From positions 832,535 through 896,534 of the forward strand of contig JBBMOL010000243.1 of the NCBI GenBank assembly GCA_037954665.1: a stretch of DNA of 64,000 nucleotides, in the 5' to 3' direction. Position 1 is the first letter of the stretch; every line of letters begins with the position of its first letter. The position numbers and the translations under genes were made by a program. Under the pieces are notes generated by a model. The model made no database searches. It was not told where the DNA came from and saw nothing but the letters and a program-made list of their open reading frames with translations. The stretch comes from Laguncularia racemosa (taxonomy: Eukaryota; Streptophyta; Magnoliopsida; Myrtales; Combretaceae). Shown one piece after another: positions 1-10,943 of the stretch.

Positions 1-350
1 ATCATGGTATTTCTTTCCTACACTAATTGGCACCTTTGCCCTTTGTGTAACATGCATACTATCTCGATTGTCCAACCAATGCAAATTGTAAAGGCTAGGA
101 AGTGGACTAGTGGTCAGTTGTAATTTATCTACTAATGCAACAAATATGACATTAGTGCAACTATCACTATCATTAATTAGTACACAAAGGTTACCTCGAA
201 TCCTACAAAATGCATGGAATATGTTCTCCCTTTGTTTGTCCCTAGCATCTAGAGATATAGTCAAAACCCTATATGTAACACATTAACAGGAAAATACTGT
301 TCACCCATTTTATCCTCATGTGTCTCAGCGTTCTGATCATCATAGTACTC
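1..350 (-). pseudogene. Retropepsin remnant of A3
   Basis: Minus-strand translation gives a line matching the proteases of A2 and A, including LVDKLQL and LHWLDNR. The retropepsin active-site triplet, normally D-S/T/G-G, reads D-S-D at about 155-180 (context NDSDSCTNV), so the flap-side glycine is lost. In intact elements this protease cuts the Gag-Pol polyprotein inside virus-like particles. It continues off the left edge. Confidence 0.7.
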
Positions 351-1590
351 CTACAATGCTATAGACAAGTCTGTAGGCCCAACAGATTCTTTTTCATCCT
401 CTTCTTCTTTTTCAGTACCCTCCATGACTATCATGACTCTCTTATTAGGACACTGTGCAACCATATGTCCAAATCCCATACATTTAAAGCATTTAATCTG
501 GTGCATTTTCCCACTAGTTGATCCCGGCATAGTCTGCCTAACATCAGGTCCAATTACCTCTTTACCCTTCCCAGAAATCATCTTCTTTCTAGCTGCACTG
601 GGGGTAACTCTGTCCATTACCCTGATAGGTTCACCTACTCCCTTTGGTCCACCCAATTGACCAACAGCCCCTATGGGCCTAGTAATAGCATTAGGCCTGC
701 TACTAGTAACCCAGAATGGATTGGATCGCCTCTACCTTTCCACTTTCAAAGCTAACTGTATAATCTCATCAAGTGACTGTATCTTTGAAGCTTAACTACA
801 CATGCTATCTCATATTTTGACCTAGATACAAAATGTGTTAGGGTTTACTTTGGAGGCTCTACTGATCCACATCTGATCATCAAAGTTTCAAATTCCTGTA
901 CATAATCATCTACTATCTTGCCTCCCTATCTCAAAGTCTGAAGACGTATAAATTGTTCCTGCATATAATGCTTAGGAATGAACCTCTTCCTCAAAACTCT
1001 TTTCATGTCTCTCCAGGTATGAATTTCAGCCTCTCCATCCCTTCACCTGCTGATCACCAAATTTTTCCACCACAAGGCGACGTACCCTATGAACTCAACA
1101 GCAGCAAGTCGAACTTGGGTGTTATCATCTATCTCATAACATTTTAAAAGGTCCTCAATCTTATCCTTCCAGTCTAAATAGTCATCTACTGAACCCCTGC
1201 CATCAAATGGAGGCATCTACAACTTCACATATTCTAAGCCCCTAGGTGGCCTAAAATCATTGTTTGGGTAAGGATTGACCCTAAAGCTATCATCCATCTC
1301 CTCCATATAGGGATGATGATCGCCTTCCATACTCCTTCCCATGTTTCCTCCTCCTACTGCTCCCTCTCTTTAAATGTTTTGTGGAGCTACTCTTGGTAAT
1401 GCCTGAGGATTTGCCACTGGTGGTTGTGGCATTATCATCCTGTCTATCCTTATTGCTAGTGTAGTAACAATGGTAATGAGGTCCTGAAGCTGTTCATCCA
1501 ACTTATACCTATAGTATGATGACCCTGTCTTCCACCAACTTGGCTATTAGCCTCATTGCTAATCCCCCCATTCACACTATCATTGAACAT
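351..1590 (-). pseudogene. Gag of A3 (capsid plus zinc knuckle), broken
   Basis: The likely start is the ATG at 1590-1588 (MFNDSVNGG), matching the MSNDSVKGG start of A2 and MSINSVNGG of D. Downstream come a proline-rich stretch, FRPPRGLEYVKL, the capsid core (YLDWKDKIE, then ALWWKNL, then a KRFIP segment) and a CX2CX4HX4C knuckle (CFKCMGFGHMVAQC) at 450-491. Several stops break the frame, for instance in the L*MPPF and R*GGK segments. A stop-free 101-residue piece remains at 351-656. Gag forms the particle and binds the RNA; this copy cannot make a full protein. Confidence 0.8.
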
Positions 1591-2601
1591 GCTGGTGGAT
1601 GTGATTTGCTGAAGTATAATATCAACAATTTATAGTACACTCCCTTTACAACACCACATCATAATAATACGTTTAGACAAAAAAACACACACACACTTAT
1701 ACACCCACGGTGCAACAAGTCACTAAAAACAATAATTACTTCATGACACTTCAAGTATAGTAAAATAAATGAAGCACAAATAAACACTTCCAAGTAGTTA
1801 AGATATTGAATTTAACTAAGCAAATGTTTAAGTAATGAGACTCAGTAACCTTCACACTTAAATGCTTGTTTTTAAATTCCAAACTTCACTACTCAATTTC
1901 CTTTTTTAGTCATGGTTTCACACTCACACCTTAGTCTCACATGTACCACCTTACCCACACACAATTCTTCAAATTCACACCGCCACACATGCTACACACA
2001 CATACGGTGCAACCACTTGAACTACCACCACACATACACACAACAATTCACGTTGCTACCCTTCAATTCAACACACTATTACATAACACGTTGCAACTCC
2101 TTTACACTGCAACTCACAATCACGGTAGCAAGCAACAATTCAAATAACACTACTTAATGCAATGTTCTCCACAAAAGGTAAGACAATTTAAATTCAAACA
2201 ACACTCCTTAATGCTACTCAATCACTCTCTTCAAATGTAAATAATGTGTTTGAATTTCAAATGACTTCCTAATCTCCACTCAATGTAATCAGAAAATTGT
2301 AAAGACACTTATCAATTTCCGAAACCTCTATAAGAATTCAAATCAACACTCTTCTATGCTTCAAATTTTCACTTTTCTCAAATGATCACAATAATCACTT
2401 CTCCTTACTCACTCATGGCAAGCTCAAGAAGACAAAGAACATTACAAGTACTCTATGTCCACTTCAACAACAACAAATAGAGTGCAACAAAAACCACAAT
2501 TAATTTACTTAACTTCACTTCTACAATTCGGATCAAGGAGCTAAACTCAAGAACCTTAATTTCTGAATTCTTAATTTCAAAATCCCTCTTCAAGAACCGA
2601 T
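1591..2601 (-). other. Untranslated leader of A3
   Basis: About 1 kb between the primer site and the gag start. It is AT-rich and full of CACA, CAAC and ACGGTGCA-like runs on the + strand. The same style of leader occurs in D (6265-7537) and A2 (35183-36128). I see no convincing gene; short open frames such as 1912-2157 are low complexity. A packaging signal would be expected here but none can be named. Confidence 0.65.
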
Positions 2602-2613
2602 GCTCTAATACCA
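2602..2613 (-). other. Primer-binding site, tRNA-iMet type (A3)
   Basis: The + strand reads GCTCTAATACCA, the complement of TGGTATTAGAGC. The plant tRNA-iMet primer site is TGGTATCAGAGC, so there is one C-to-T change. It lies 5 nt beyond the LTR end, as in D and A2. Confidence 0.8.
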
Positions 2614-2618
2614 AAAGA

Positions 2619-3431
2619 TGATGTGCTTCACTTGTTGATTGCAATTAAACAATAACAAGAATCATACAGCAAGCCACAAAAAAAGCGTGACTCTAAATAC
2701 ACACTAAAACCCCTAAAACTCAAGAGACTTTCACGCAATTTATGATAAGCGTCACTTGTAATTGCAATATAGATAAAGAATGAAACAAAGAAGAACCAAT
2801 TCCAATCAATTGAAGCGTGAACTTAAATTGAAAAAGGAACCTTAAATGGCGTGTTCAAGAACAAATGTAACCAATTCCAATTATTCACTAGATATAACAT
2901 ACTAGCAACAATTGAAAACAACTTAAGAAGTATTGATGTTACTCACAATAATCCTTAAGTCAACTCGCCATAATTTCAACAATGAAATTGATAAGGGTGA
3001 AAATGGTGTGAAGAGGAGCTACAATGGCACAAAAATTCAGATTTCTCAATGTTCAAAAAGTCCCCAACAAGCCCTAGTTAGCAAGTATTTATACTTGCTC
3101 CAATTAGGGTAAAATGACTCCAAAAATTACAAATATGCCACTAGGTGGCTGATTCAATAATGAAAATACAAGTACAAAAGATAGTCTTCAAAGAGCTGGC
3201 TCTTCAAGTCAATTGAGTTTATTGCGGACTGTTGGATGTGAGTCCAACTATGTTCCTAATTTGATCAATAGTGTAGGTTATTTGGCATCTCGTAAAGACT
3301 AACCACTGCACCTACTATAGTGCAAACCAAACATTATTAGATAATGAAATGAACACATGTGGATAATTTAGATCATATATCCAAATCAGGTAGGTTCCCT
3401 GACTGCTAGGACCGTAGGGTAGATTCCCATC
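2619..3431 (-). repeat. 5' LTR of A3 (reverse orientation)
   Basis: Starts TGATGTGC next to the primer site and ends near GATTCCCATCT, a decayed form of the CCCATCA end seen in D and A2. It carries the family TATA region at 3080-3099, an inverted repeat with 8-bp arms around a 4-base centre (AGCAAGTA/TACTTGCT), and the nearby CCCTAG and AATTAGGG motifs. The outer end is mutated, so the boundary may be off by a few bases and no site duplication can be assigned. Confidence 0.65.
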
Positions 3432-4206
3432 TCCTAACCAATTAGATAGCAAACACATCAATCAAGTGGCATGAATAACCAACTCTAATAACAAATGGCA
3501 TGTTCAAATTAGTTTACAATTGAAGTCCAATTCACTAATTTGAACACTGAATTGATGTAAGGAATAAACAAGTGTATAAACTTCAATGGAACAACACAGA
3601 AATGAACTAAAATTCAATCCCAATTTGAAATGATCAAATCTGAAAATAAAAAACCCTAATTCATGTGATAAGAACAAGTAACCAACAAATTGTACTTAGA
3701 TACTACTCACTAAACACAATTTGTAAAACAATCCACTCTAGTTGATTCTCACCACAATTTCACTAAGAAATTGATAAGAGATCTTTGTATGTAAAGGATA
3801 AACCCTCATGACACAAAGTGTATGATTTTCTCAATTGTCAAAAAGCTCCCTCAAAAACCCTAGTTAGCAAGTATTTATACTTGCTCCAATTAGGGTAAAA
3901 ATAACACAAAAATTACAAGAATGCCACTTAAGTGGCCAGTTTTCCAAAACAAAAGTACAAGTACACAAATGGTCTTTAAGTGGCTGATTCTTTAATTCAA
4001 GTAAACACATTGTGGACTGTTAGATGTGAGTCTAAGAATGTCTCCAATTTGATCCTTAGCATGTTTTATTTGCCATCCTGTAAAACTAATAAATGTGCCT
4101 GCTAAAGTGCAAAATAAAACACTATTAGATGAAAATGTAGCCATATGTGAATTTCTAGGCTCATGCATCCAAGTTAGGTTTCCCACTGCTGGAACCACTA
4201 GGTTGA
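3432..4206 (-). repeat. Second, diverged LTR-like copy beside the A3 LTR
   Basis: It repeats the layout of 2619-3431 head to tail: the TATA inverted repeat at 3866-3885, then a matching stretch around GGACTGTT and GATGTGAGTC, and finally GATTCCCATCA at 4196-4206, a clean family end. E RNase H sequence starts right after at 4207. It may be a solo LTR or an older LTR into which A3 inserted. The left boundary is unresolved. Confidence 0.55.
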
Positions 4207-4635
4207 TTCCCATCATTTGTAGGCATTCAATTGATTGAAGGAGAAGCTCACTTCTACACCAATGATTGTTGCACCTAATTGGGAACTTCCTTTTAAACTT
4301 GTGTGTGATGCTAGTGACTATGCTGTAGGAGCAATACTTGGGCAAAGGAATGGTAAGTTATTTCATTTAATATACTATGCTAGTAGAACTTTGAATGAGG
4401 CTTAGAGAAACTATGCCATAACTGAAAAAGAGCTTTTAGAAGATATATTTGCATGTGACAAGTTTCAGCCTTATTTGATAGGTTCTAAGACAATAGTATA
4501 CATAGAACATGCTACTCTTAAGTGTTTGTTTACTAAAGTTGAGGCTAAACCTAGGCTAATTTTCTAGATTTTACTATTGCAAGAATTTGACATAGAAATT
4601 AAAGATAAAAAGGGAACTAAAAATGTAATGGTTAA
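4207..4635 (+). pseudogene. RNase H remnant of Athila-like element E
   Basis: From about 4255 the plus strand encodes a decayed RT connection/RNase H segment: APNWELPFKLVCDASDYAVGA, YYASRTLNEA then a stop, TEKELL, and a region equal to YSDHAALKYLL of C3. In-frame stops fall after NEA and at the RLIF*ILLL site. RNase H removes the RNA template during reverse transcription. The line is colinear with 58675-59070 of C3. It is broken at 4636 by element D and the pol gene resumes at 8458. Confidence 0.85.
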
Positions 4636-5559
4636 TGATGTGCCTAAAGGGGGGTCAAGCACAATCAACTAAAAAGGGATGAATTGATAATGATCATCCA
4701 CGCCACAAACAAAAGAAAAGCCTCAATTCCTCAAGAGAAAATCCGAAATATTGATGAAAAATCAAAAGGATATAAAGAACATCCGATGGCTAGATTTCAA
4801 TGATGAACAATAGAACATGAAATGAGATTCCAATTCAATTCGAATTACTCCAAATCTGAAATTTAGAACCCTAATTTCAAAAGAACAAGAACAACATAAA
4901 AGTAACTAATTCCTCACCAGATATGACGCACTAGTTTGGAGTTAGGACCAACTTGTAATTTGTTGATATGACTCACAACAAATTCAAGTCCACTCGCCAC
5001 AATTTCACTAAGGAAATTGATAAGAGCAAATGCTTGCAAGAGGCACTCTCTCACGGCACAAAGGGGGTGTTTTTTTCAAATGTTCAAAAAGCTCCTCAAA
5101 AACCCTAATTTGCAAGTATTTATACTTGCACCCTTTAGGGTTAGAATGACTAAAAAATCACAACTATGCCACTATAGGGTGGCCGGTCCTAAAGGTAAAA
5201 TACAACGAAATAAAATGTCCCATAAAGCTTACAAAATAAATGGTTCAAACATAAATTACAAGTAAAGAAAATAATCTTCGGCAGGCTAGCTTCATGATGG
5301 AATCCGTCGGTTCAACTCATCGCCGGTTCAGGTCGGTCCATAGATAACCCACAAGCTGAGTCTTAGTGAGTTTATCCATCGCCTTGTGAAACTAAATAAG
5401 CATACCTGTTGGAATATACAATTCATGAATAAGATAAAAGAGGTTAGATAATAATTTATTCCGAGGTTGATCTGCTTGAAATGGGCCCTCATTGCCAAGA
5501 TTTGAAATCCTTCAATTTTTGTCCTAATGATAGGTCTTGTCGGATTTTGATTCCCATCA
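4636..5559 (-). repeat. 3' LTR of D (reverse orientation)
   Basis: Runs from TGATGTGCC to GATTCCCATCA. It matches 7555-8452 closely. The main difference is a segment of roughly 26 bp around 5308-5335 that is absent from the other LTR near 8228. The TATA inverted repeat TGCAAGTATTTATACTTGCA is at 5111-5130. Confidence 0.93.
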
Positions 5560-6264
5560 TCTCTTTGGACCTCAAAAAGATTTGACCTCAAATCTTGCAG
5601 TTCAAATGCAGTAGAGACTCTGTTTCCCAAAAGTAATCCATCTGAAGGAGTATCTCTACAGAATCCCAATATCTGAAATATTATAGTAGATGATTGTTTT
5701 CTTTCCTCCATCTCTAGGATGTATCTCTCCTGTAACAAAAACAAGGACTCATTATCGACTGATGTTTCCTCTATCTCAACACTTTCCAACGAGTTTGTTT
5801 CCTCTGACTCATCCATGTTATGCTGATCCCTAGAGTCTTCTAACAATTGGTCCAACTGATCATTATCTTCAGAAACCTCTGAAGGTTGGCACAGTGGTGT
5901 TTGACATCTTTCATCTGTGGAACCCTTATCTTCAAGTGAAGGCATTTGTAGCTCTGCACACTCTGAGCCTCTAGGTGGTCTAAATTCCATTTCTGGGAAT
6001 GGTTTAAGTCCAAAATTACCAACTCTATCTTCTCTAAGAGCATGATAATCTCCCTTTGCTCTAGGTGGCTCCTGAAGGTTGTACCACTGGTGGTGGTGGC
6101 AATGTCATCCTATCAATCCTTGTTGCTAATGTAGTAATAAGTTTTCTAAGGTCCCGAAGTTGTTCATCTAAGGTCCTCCCACCTGCAACATTAGAACCCT
6201 GACCTCCACCAATTCGACTATATGCTACATCACTCATTCCTCCATTCACACTATTAATAGACAT
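5560..6264 (-). pseudogene. Fused Gag N-terminus and C-terminal tail of D
   Basis: The start at 6264 gives MSINSVNGGMSD and a proline stretch, then a stop at 6063-6061 (PSGAT*) with a frame change into a 220-residue frame (5990-5328) that runs into the LTR. This second frame begins with FRPPRG as in other gags, reaches KGSTDE and jumps straight to CQTPLCQPSE, a tail motif of element A. Capsid, knuckle and protease have been deleted between these points. The tail ends ILEMEERKQ, FQILGFCRDT and DLRSNLFE. No catalytic domain is present. Whether any protein is made is unknown. Confidence 0.75.
5577..5596 (-). promoter_or_regulatory. Stem-loop 17 nt upstream of the 3' LTR of D
   Basis: In the sense direction an 8-bp perfect stem (AAGATTTG/CAAATCTT) closes the loop AGGT. 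It lies next to the purine stretch that should prime plus-strand DNA synthesis. The same structure with loop AGGG or AGGA is found at the same place in A2 and A. Confidence 0.7.
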
Positions 6265-7537
6265 TTTTGTGGATGAAATCTATTTGATGTACCAATGTAA
6301 TGTCTAGTAATTGTAGCACACTTAATTCACAAAACAATAATATGTTGCAACCCTTCACTTCCACGGTAGCAACAAACAAAAACTAACTAAGATGCTCCTT
6401 TAAATGGCAACAACAACAAGAAACGGCAACAACAACTAAACACTCCCACTTCCACCGTAATTACACACATACACGGCAACACATTCAAATTTGACACTCC
6501 TTAATGCACCTTTGCCACAAATGGTAAGAATCAATTTCAAATTCAAATGAAATATAATCAATACCACTCTTTAACTACTTGAAGTAAATGGATGTGATTC
6601 AATTCAAATTATTTCCTCTTCTTCCACACAAATTCAAATCTGGAAATTATACACTTCCACTTCCAATTTGCACACACAACACCATATACACTCCTACACA
6701 CTCACGGTGCACTTTATCCACTTCAACACAATTTTTCAACAGAAATTAACATAAGAAAGGCAGCATTTAAATTTGAAAATCAATCCTCTTCACTAATTGC
6801 AACTCCTCCACATTTGGTAAGATGCAAATTTTCAAATTCAAACAAGCACAATTAACTCCTTCACTCTTAATGCTTGTTTGAAATCAAATAACTTCCTTCC
6901 TTACACACTAATCAAATCTGAAAATTGCACATATCCTTCCACAATTCCGAATTCAACAATGCAAAATAAACACAATTCTCTTCCTACACAATTGCACTTC
7001 CTAACTTGCATTAACTTTCCTCCTCCTTCACGGTGAAGTCAAGAACAAAAGTTACAACAAGACATCCACTTCTACAACAACAAGTTTCAACTTCCCAAGT
7101 AAGATAATCACGCCACTTAGTACCAATACAAACAATTCAATTAATCCTCAATTTCAACAAGGATCAATCACGTAAACATCAAGTAACAACAACAAAAAAA
7201 ATACATTCACTTGTTCCGAATTTCCACTCCCTTGCAATTCGGTTCACAAAGGTAATACCAAAAACTTTCAATTCCCAAAACTTCAATCAACAAAACCCTT
7301 CTCATATACCTTCAATTAACTTACGGCAAGATGGAAACAAAGGACAATCCTAATTGCAACAATTCCTCCTCTTAACCATAAGCAACTCACGGCAATAGGA
7401 AGATAACAATATAAGGATCAAAAATCTCAAATTCAACAATCCCTCCTCTTAACCTTAAGCAATCTCACGGCAAGATGAAGATAACCAAATTAATTTTCAA
7501 AATCCCAATTGCAACAATCCCTCCTCTCAAACCTGTA
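6265..7537 (-). other. Untranslated leader of D
   Basis: About 1.3 kb between gag start and primer site. It is AT-rich with repeated CACGGTGCA, CACGGCAA and TTCAAATTCAAA-like pieces on the + strand. No gene is seen. The stretch around 7380-7510 carries two imperfect copies of a segment containing CAATCCCTCCTCTTAACC. Confidence 0.65.
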
Positions 7538-7549
7538 GCTCTGATACCA
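7538..7549 (-). other. Primer-binding site, tRNA-iMet (D)
   Basis: The + strand reads GCTCTGATACCA, an exact complement of TGGTATCAGAGC, the plant tRNA-iMet primer site. It starts 5 nt inside the LTR end at 7555. Confidence 0.93.
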
Positions 7550-7554
7550 AAAGA

Positions 7555-8452
7555 TGATGTGCCTAAAGGGGGGTCAAGCACAATCAACTAAAAAGGAATG
7601 AATTGATAATGATCATCCACGCCACAAACAAAAGAAAAGCCTCAATTCCTCAAGAGAAAATCCGAAATATTGATGAAAAATCAAAAGGATATAAAGAACA
7701 TCCGATGGCTAGATTTCAATGATGAACAATAGAACATGAAATGAGATTCCAATTCAATTCGAATTACTCCAAATCTGAAATTTAGAACCCTAATTTCAAA
7801 AGAACAAGAACAACATAAAAGTAACTAATTCCTCACCAGATATGACGCACTAGTTTGGAGTTAGGATCAACTTGTAATTTGTTGATATGACTCACAACAA
7901 ATTCAAGTCCACTCGCCACAATTTCACTAAGGAAATTGATAAGAGCAAATGCTTGCAAGAGACACTCTCTCACGGCACAAAGGGGGTGTTTTTTTCAAAT
8001 GTTCAAAAAGCTCCTCAAAAACCCTAATTTGCAAGTATTTATACTTGCACCCTTTAGGGTTAGAATGACTAAAAAATCACAACTATGCCACTATAGGGTG
8101 GCCGGTCCTAAAGGTAAAATACAACCAAATAAAATGTCCCATAAAGCTTACAAAATAAATGGTTCAAACATAAATTACAAGTAAAGAAAATAATCTTCGG
8201 TAGGCTAGCTTCATGATGGAATCCGTCGGTCCATAGATAACCCACAAGCTGAGTCTTAGTGAGTTTATCCATCGCCTTGTGAAACCAAATAAGCATACCT
8301 GTTGGAATATACAATTCATGAATAAGATAAAAGAGGTTAGATAATAATTTATTCCGAGGTTGATCTGCTTGAAATGGGCCCTCATTGCCAAGATTTGAAA
8401 TCCTTCAATTTTTGTCCTAATGATAGGTCTTGTCGGATTTTGATTCCCATCA
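7555..8452 (-). repeat. 5' LTR of D (reverse orientation)
   Basis: 898 bp from TGATGTGCC to CCCATCA. The TATA inverted repeat is at 8030-8049. High similarity to 4636-5559 indicates a younger insertion than its host E. The 3' flank GTTAA completes the target duplication. Confidence 0.93.
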
Positions 8453-8457
8453 GTTAA

Positions 8458-9840
8458 TCATTTATCCCGTTTGTAATCTAATTGTTTAGATCCACCCATT
8501 AATGAAACATTCCTTGATGAATAGTTGCATGTAGTAGATATCCAAGGATTACCTTGGTATGCTAATATAGTCAATTACCTAGTCAGCAAAATCACACCAT
8601 ATAGTTTGTCATATCAACAAAAAAAGAAATTTTTACATGATATGAAATACTATTTTTGGGATGAACCTATCTGTTTAAATGTTGTGTTGACCAAGTAATT
8701 AGACGTTGTGTGCCTAAGACTAAATAGCTTAGCATAATACAACATTGTCATTCTAAGGAAGTAGGAGGCCACTTTGGTGTGGAAAGAACTGTAGTTAAGA
8801 TTTTAACTTGTGGATTTTATTGGCCTAAACTATTTAATGATTGCCAAAAATTACATTATGACTTGTGCTTAATGTCAAAGGACTGGCAATATTTGTAGGA
8901 GACATGAATTACCACAGAATAACATTCTTGTAATTGAGCTTTTTAATGTGTGGGGAATAGACTTTATGGGTCCTTTCCCCTCATCTTTTCAAACAAATAC
9001 ATTCTTGTGGCTGTTAGTTATGTTTAAAAATGGGTAGAAGCAATTGCTTTACAAACTAATGACAGCAGAGTTGAAATTAGATTTTTGAAAAAGAACATGT
9101 TTTCAAGATGTAGGGTACCTAAAGCTATCATAACTGATGGGGGAACGCATTTTTGCAATAGGTAGTTTGAATAATTATTATTAAAATATAGAGTTACTAT
9201 AAATTTGCCACCCCTTATCATCTACAAACTTATGGACATGTTGAGGTTTCCCATAGGGAAATAAAGTGTATCTTAGAGAAAATTGTCAATGCATCTAGGA
9301 AAGATTAGTCTTTAAAACTTGATGATGCATTATGGGCTTATAGAATAGCTTTCAAAACCCCTATAGGCATGTCCCCATACAAAACTGTTTATGGTAAATC
9401 ATGTCACCTATCGACAGAACTTGAGCATAAGGTGTATTGGGCCATAAAACACCTTGACTTTGATTTCCAAGCCATAGGTGAAAAGAGGTTGCTCCAACTA
9501 AATCAGATGGTTAAGATGAGAGAAGAAGTATATAAAAATGCTAAGATATATAAGGAGCGGGCAAAGCGATGGCATGATAAGAACATCTTAAGGTCAGAGT
9601 TTTTGCTTAGGTAAAAAGTCCAATTATATAGCTCTCGATTGAAGTGTTTCTAGGTAAGTTGAGATCTAGATGGTCTGGACCATTTATTATTGCTAATGTT
9701 TTTCCTTATGGTGTAGTTGAATTGAAGGCAAAAGACAACCGTACTTTTAAGTAAATGGTTATCTTCTTAAGCATTACTGTGAAGGAGAAAACATTGATAG
9801 TGCTGCCATTATCGTAGATCTAACAAATCCAATTTAAAAC
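8458..9840 (+). pseudogene. Integrase remnant of Athila-like element E
   Basis: Plus-strand continuation of the pol gene broken by D. Recognisable pieces are FLHDMKYYFWDEP, a decayed HHCC finger, VWGIDFMGPFPSSF at about 8950 holding the first catalytic aspartate, and an open piece at 9369-9614 (MSPYKTVYGK, HLSTELEH, AKRWHDKNI) equal to the integrase C-terminal part of C3 (59988 on). The region 9615-9770 still encodes a decayed SRLKCF segment and the GPF-like fold. Many stops and frame changes occur. Integrase joins the cDNA to host DNA; this copy is dead. Confidence 0.85.
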
Positions 9841-10620
9841 ACCGTGGAAGTCAGGCTAGCGACTCTAAACTAAGCGCTTCATGAGAGGCAGCCCATGCTT
9901 AACACTAAGCTATTTTTTTTTTTTTGGTTTAATTCAAAAATGTTCTTTAGGCAGCCTAAAAAAAATAATATAATAACAATAATATATATATATAAATAAA
10001 TAAATAAACCTTATGTATTTAAGCCACTTAACTTTAGGTGGCATTCATTTATGCTGATTTCCTTCCGCATTCAAGCACGGTAGATTCCTTCCCATTTTAT
10101 TTTATTGTTTTTTACCTTTCTTTTCTCAACATCGGCCATCATCTTCTCTAACACCGGTCAGCTTTTCTTCTTCAACGCTAGTCAGTTTTTTTTTTTTCAA
10201 CGCCGACCATCTTCTTTTCTCAACACCGACCAGCTTTTTTTCTTCGATGTCGGCCATCTTCCTTCTTACAACGCCGGTTGTGTGCACCAGCGGCGTACAA
10301 TCTGTGATAGCCAGCGTATGTATTGTGAAGATTTATTTATTTTTTTTACTTTTATTTTTTTATTTCTTATTTTTATCTTTTTCTATTTAGATCTGTCTCT
10401 CTTTCCTCTCATCTCGTGATATCTATTTCCTCAATCCCTTGCTACACACTCTCACCTTCTTTTACATTTTCACACACACTCCTTCGCAGTTCATCAAGGC
10501 ATCGTCTTTCAATTTCAATCAACAACTACCCAAAAAAAGTCCTGCCTTAGAAAAAAAAATAGAAATCTATAGGAGAATCTTCTTCTAACAGTCAGCCTAG
10601 TAATCTCCTCTTTTACAAAA
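9841..10620 (+). other. Post-pol non-coding stretch of E
   Basis: 9870-9897 matches the post-pol motif of the C elements (GCGCTTCATG then AGGC and CCCATG), including a decayed CATGGG/CCCATG hairpin at 9880-9897. Then come a T run (9909-9926), an AT/AATA simple repeat (9966-10009), a pyrimidine-rich degenerate repeat (10120-10290) and AT-rich sequence. The open frame 10105-10419 is a by-product of the repeat and is not a credible gene. Confidence 0.6.
10120..10290. repeat. Degenerate pyrimidine-rich tandem repeat
   Basis: Five or so imperfect units of about 30-35 bp, each with a TTCTTC/TTTTTT run followed by CAACRCCGRCC and CAGCTTTT or CATCTTCC. CpG-bearing CCGGTC, CCGACC and CGGCCA cores alternate with T runs. 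It lies in the post-pol spacer of E and is likely a local expansion. Confidence 0.6.
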
Positions 10621-10938
10621 AAATATGCCAAAGAGAGAAAGAAACAATTACTAAAGAAGAGTTTCATGAACCATTAGTATTTAGATTGGGAGCTCCTACA
10701 AGATTGTGGAATGGAGGAGAAAATTCAGCATCTAGTGATGGATACAACATGAATTCAGCTATTTGAAATAAAAGAACCAGCTTTTAAGAACATCACAATA
10801 GAGTTTTTGTCTACAATGCAGATAGATCATGAGGAAAATTATTCCACTATGACTTTCCAGGCATATGGACAAGTCATGTGATCGAACTTAAACATTTTGG
10901 CTATTTTTTAGGACTTTATGATGATGAAGAGGTTGTGG
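10621..10938 (+). pseudogene. ATHILA-ORF-like accessory gene of E, first part
   Basis: Plus-strand pieces read GAPTRLWNGGE, then QLFEIKEPAFKNITIEFLSTM, then HFGYFLGLYDDEEVVED. The pattern of an EP-x-[YF]-x-x-x-T-x-EFLST line and an F-G-x-x-x-GLY-x-x-E line is typical of the ATHILA ORF family of plant retrotransposons. Its function is unknown. Stops and frame changes make it a pseudogene. It is broken at 10944 by a solo LTR and continues at 12395. Family assignment is from motif memory and needs a profile search. Confidence 0.55.
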
Positions 10939-10943
10939 AGGAC

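Larger units (their letters stand above)
1..3431 (-). mobile_element. Element A3: reverse-strand Ty3/gypsy gag-protease element, cut by the window edge
   Basis: Read on the minus strand it has a 5' LTR (2619-3431), a tRNA-iMet-like primer site, a leader, a decayed gag with a zinc knuckle, and a decayed retropepsin that runs off base 1. Gag is the chromovirus type and resembles the gag of A2. The 3' half is outside the window, so RT and integrase cannot be judged. It lies inside the plus-strand Athila-like remnant E, whose RNase H sequence resumes at 4207. Many stops in gag and a changed protease active site mean it is dead. Confidence 0.8.
4636..8452 (-). mobile_element. Element D: compact non-autonomous LTR retrotransposon
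   Basis: A complete 3.8-kb element with two near-identical LTRs (4636-5559 and 7555-8452), TG/CA ends and a perfect 5-bp target duplication GTTAA (4631-4635 and 8453-8457). Its interior has a primer site, a long leader and one broken reading region made of the Gag N-terminus fused to a C-terminal tail. Capsid core, zinc knuckle, protease, RT and integrase are all missing. Intact ends and similar LTRs suggest relatively recent movement, which must have relied on proteins from another element; B-like chromoviruses share its primer type. Confidence 0.93.

Noticed and set aside
5017..5265. 82-codon frame repeated at 7936-8184
   Set aside because: Both lie in the LTRs of D across the TATA region; shared because the LTRs are copies, not because it is a gene.
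10105..10419. Phe/Ser-rich 104-codon frame
   Set aside because: Produced by the pyrimidine-rich tandem repeat.
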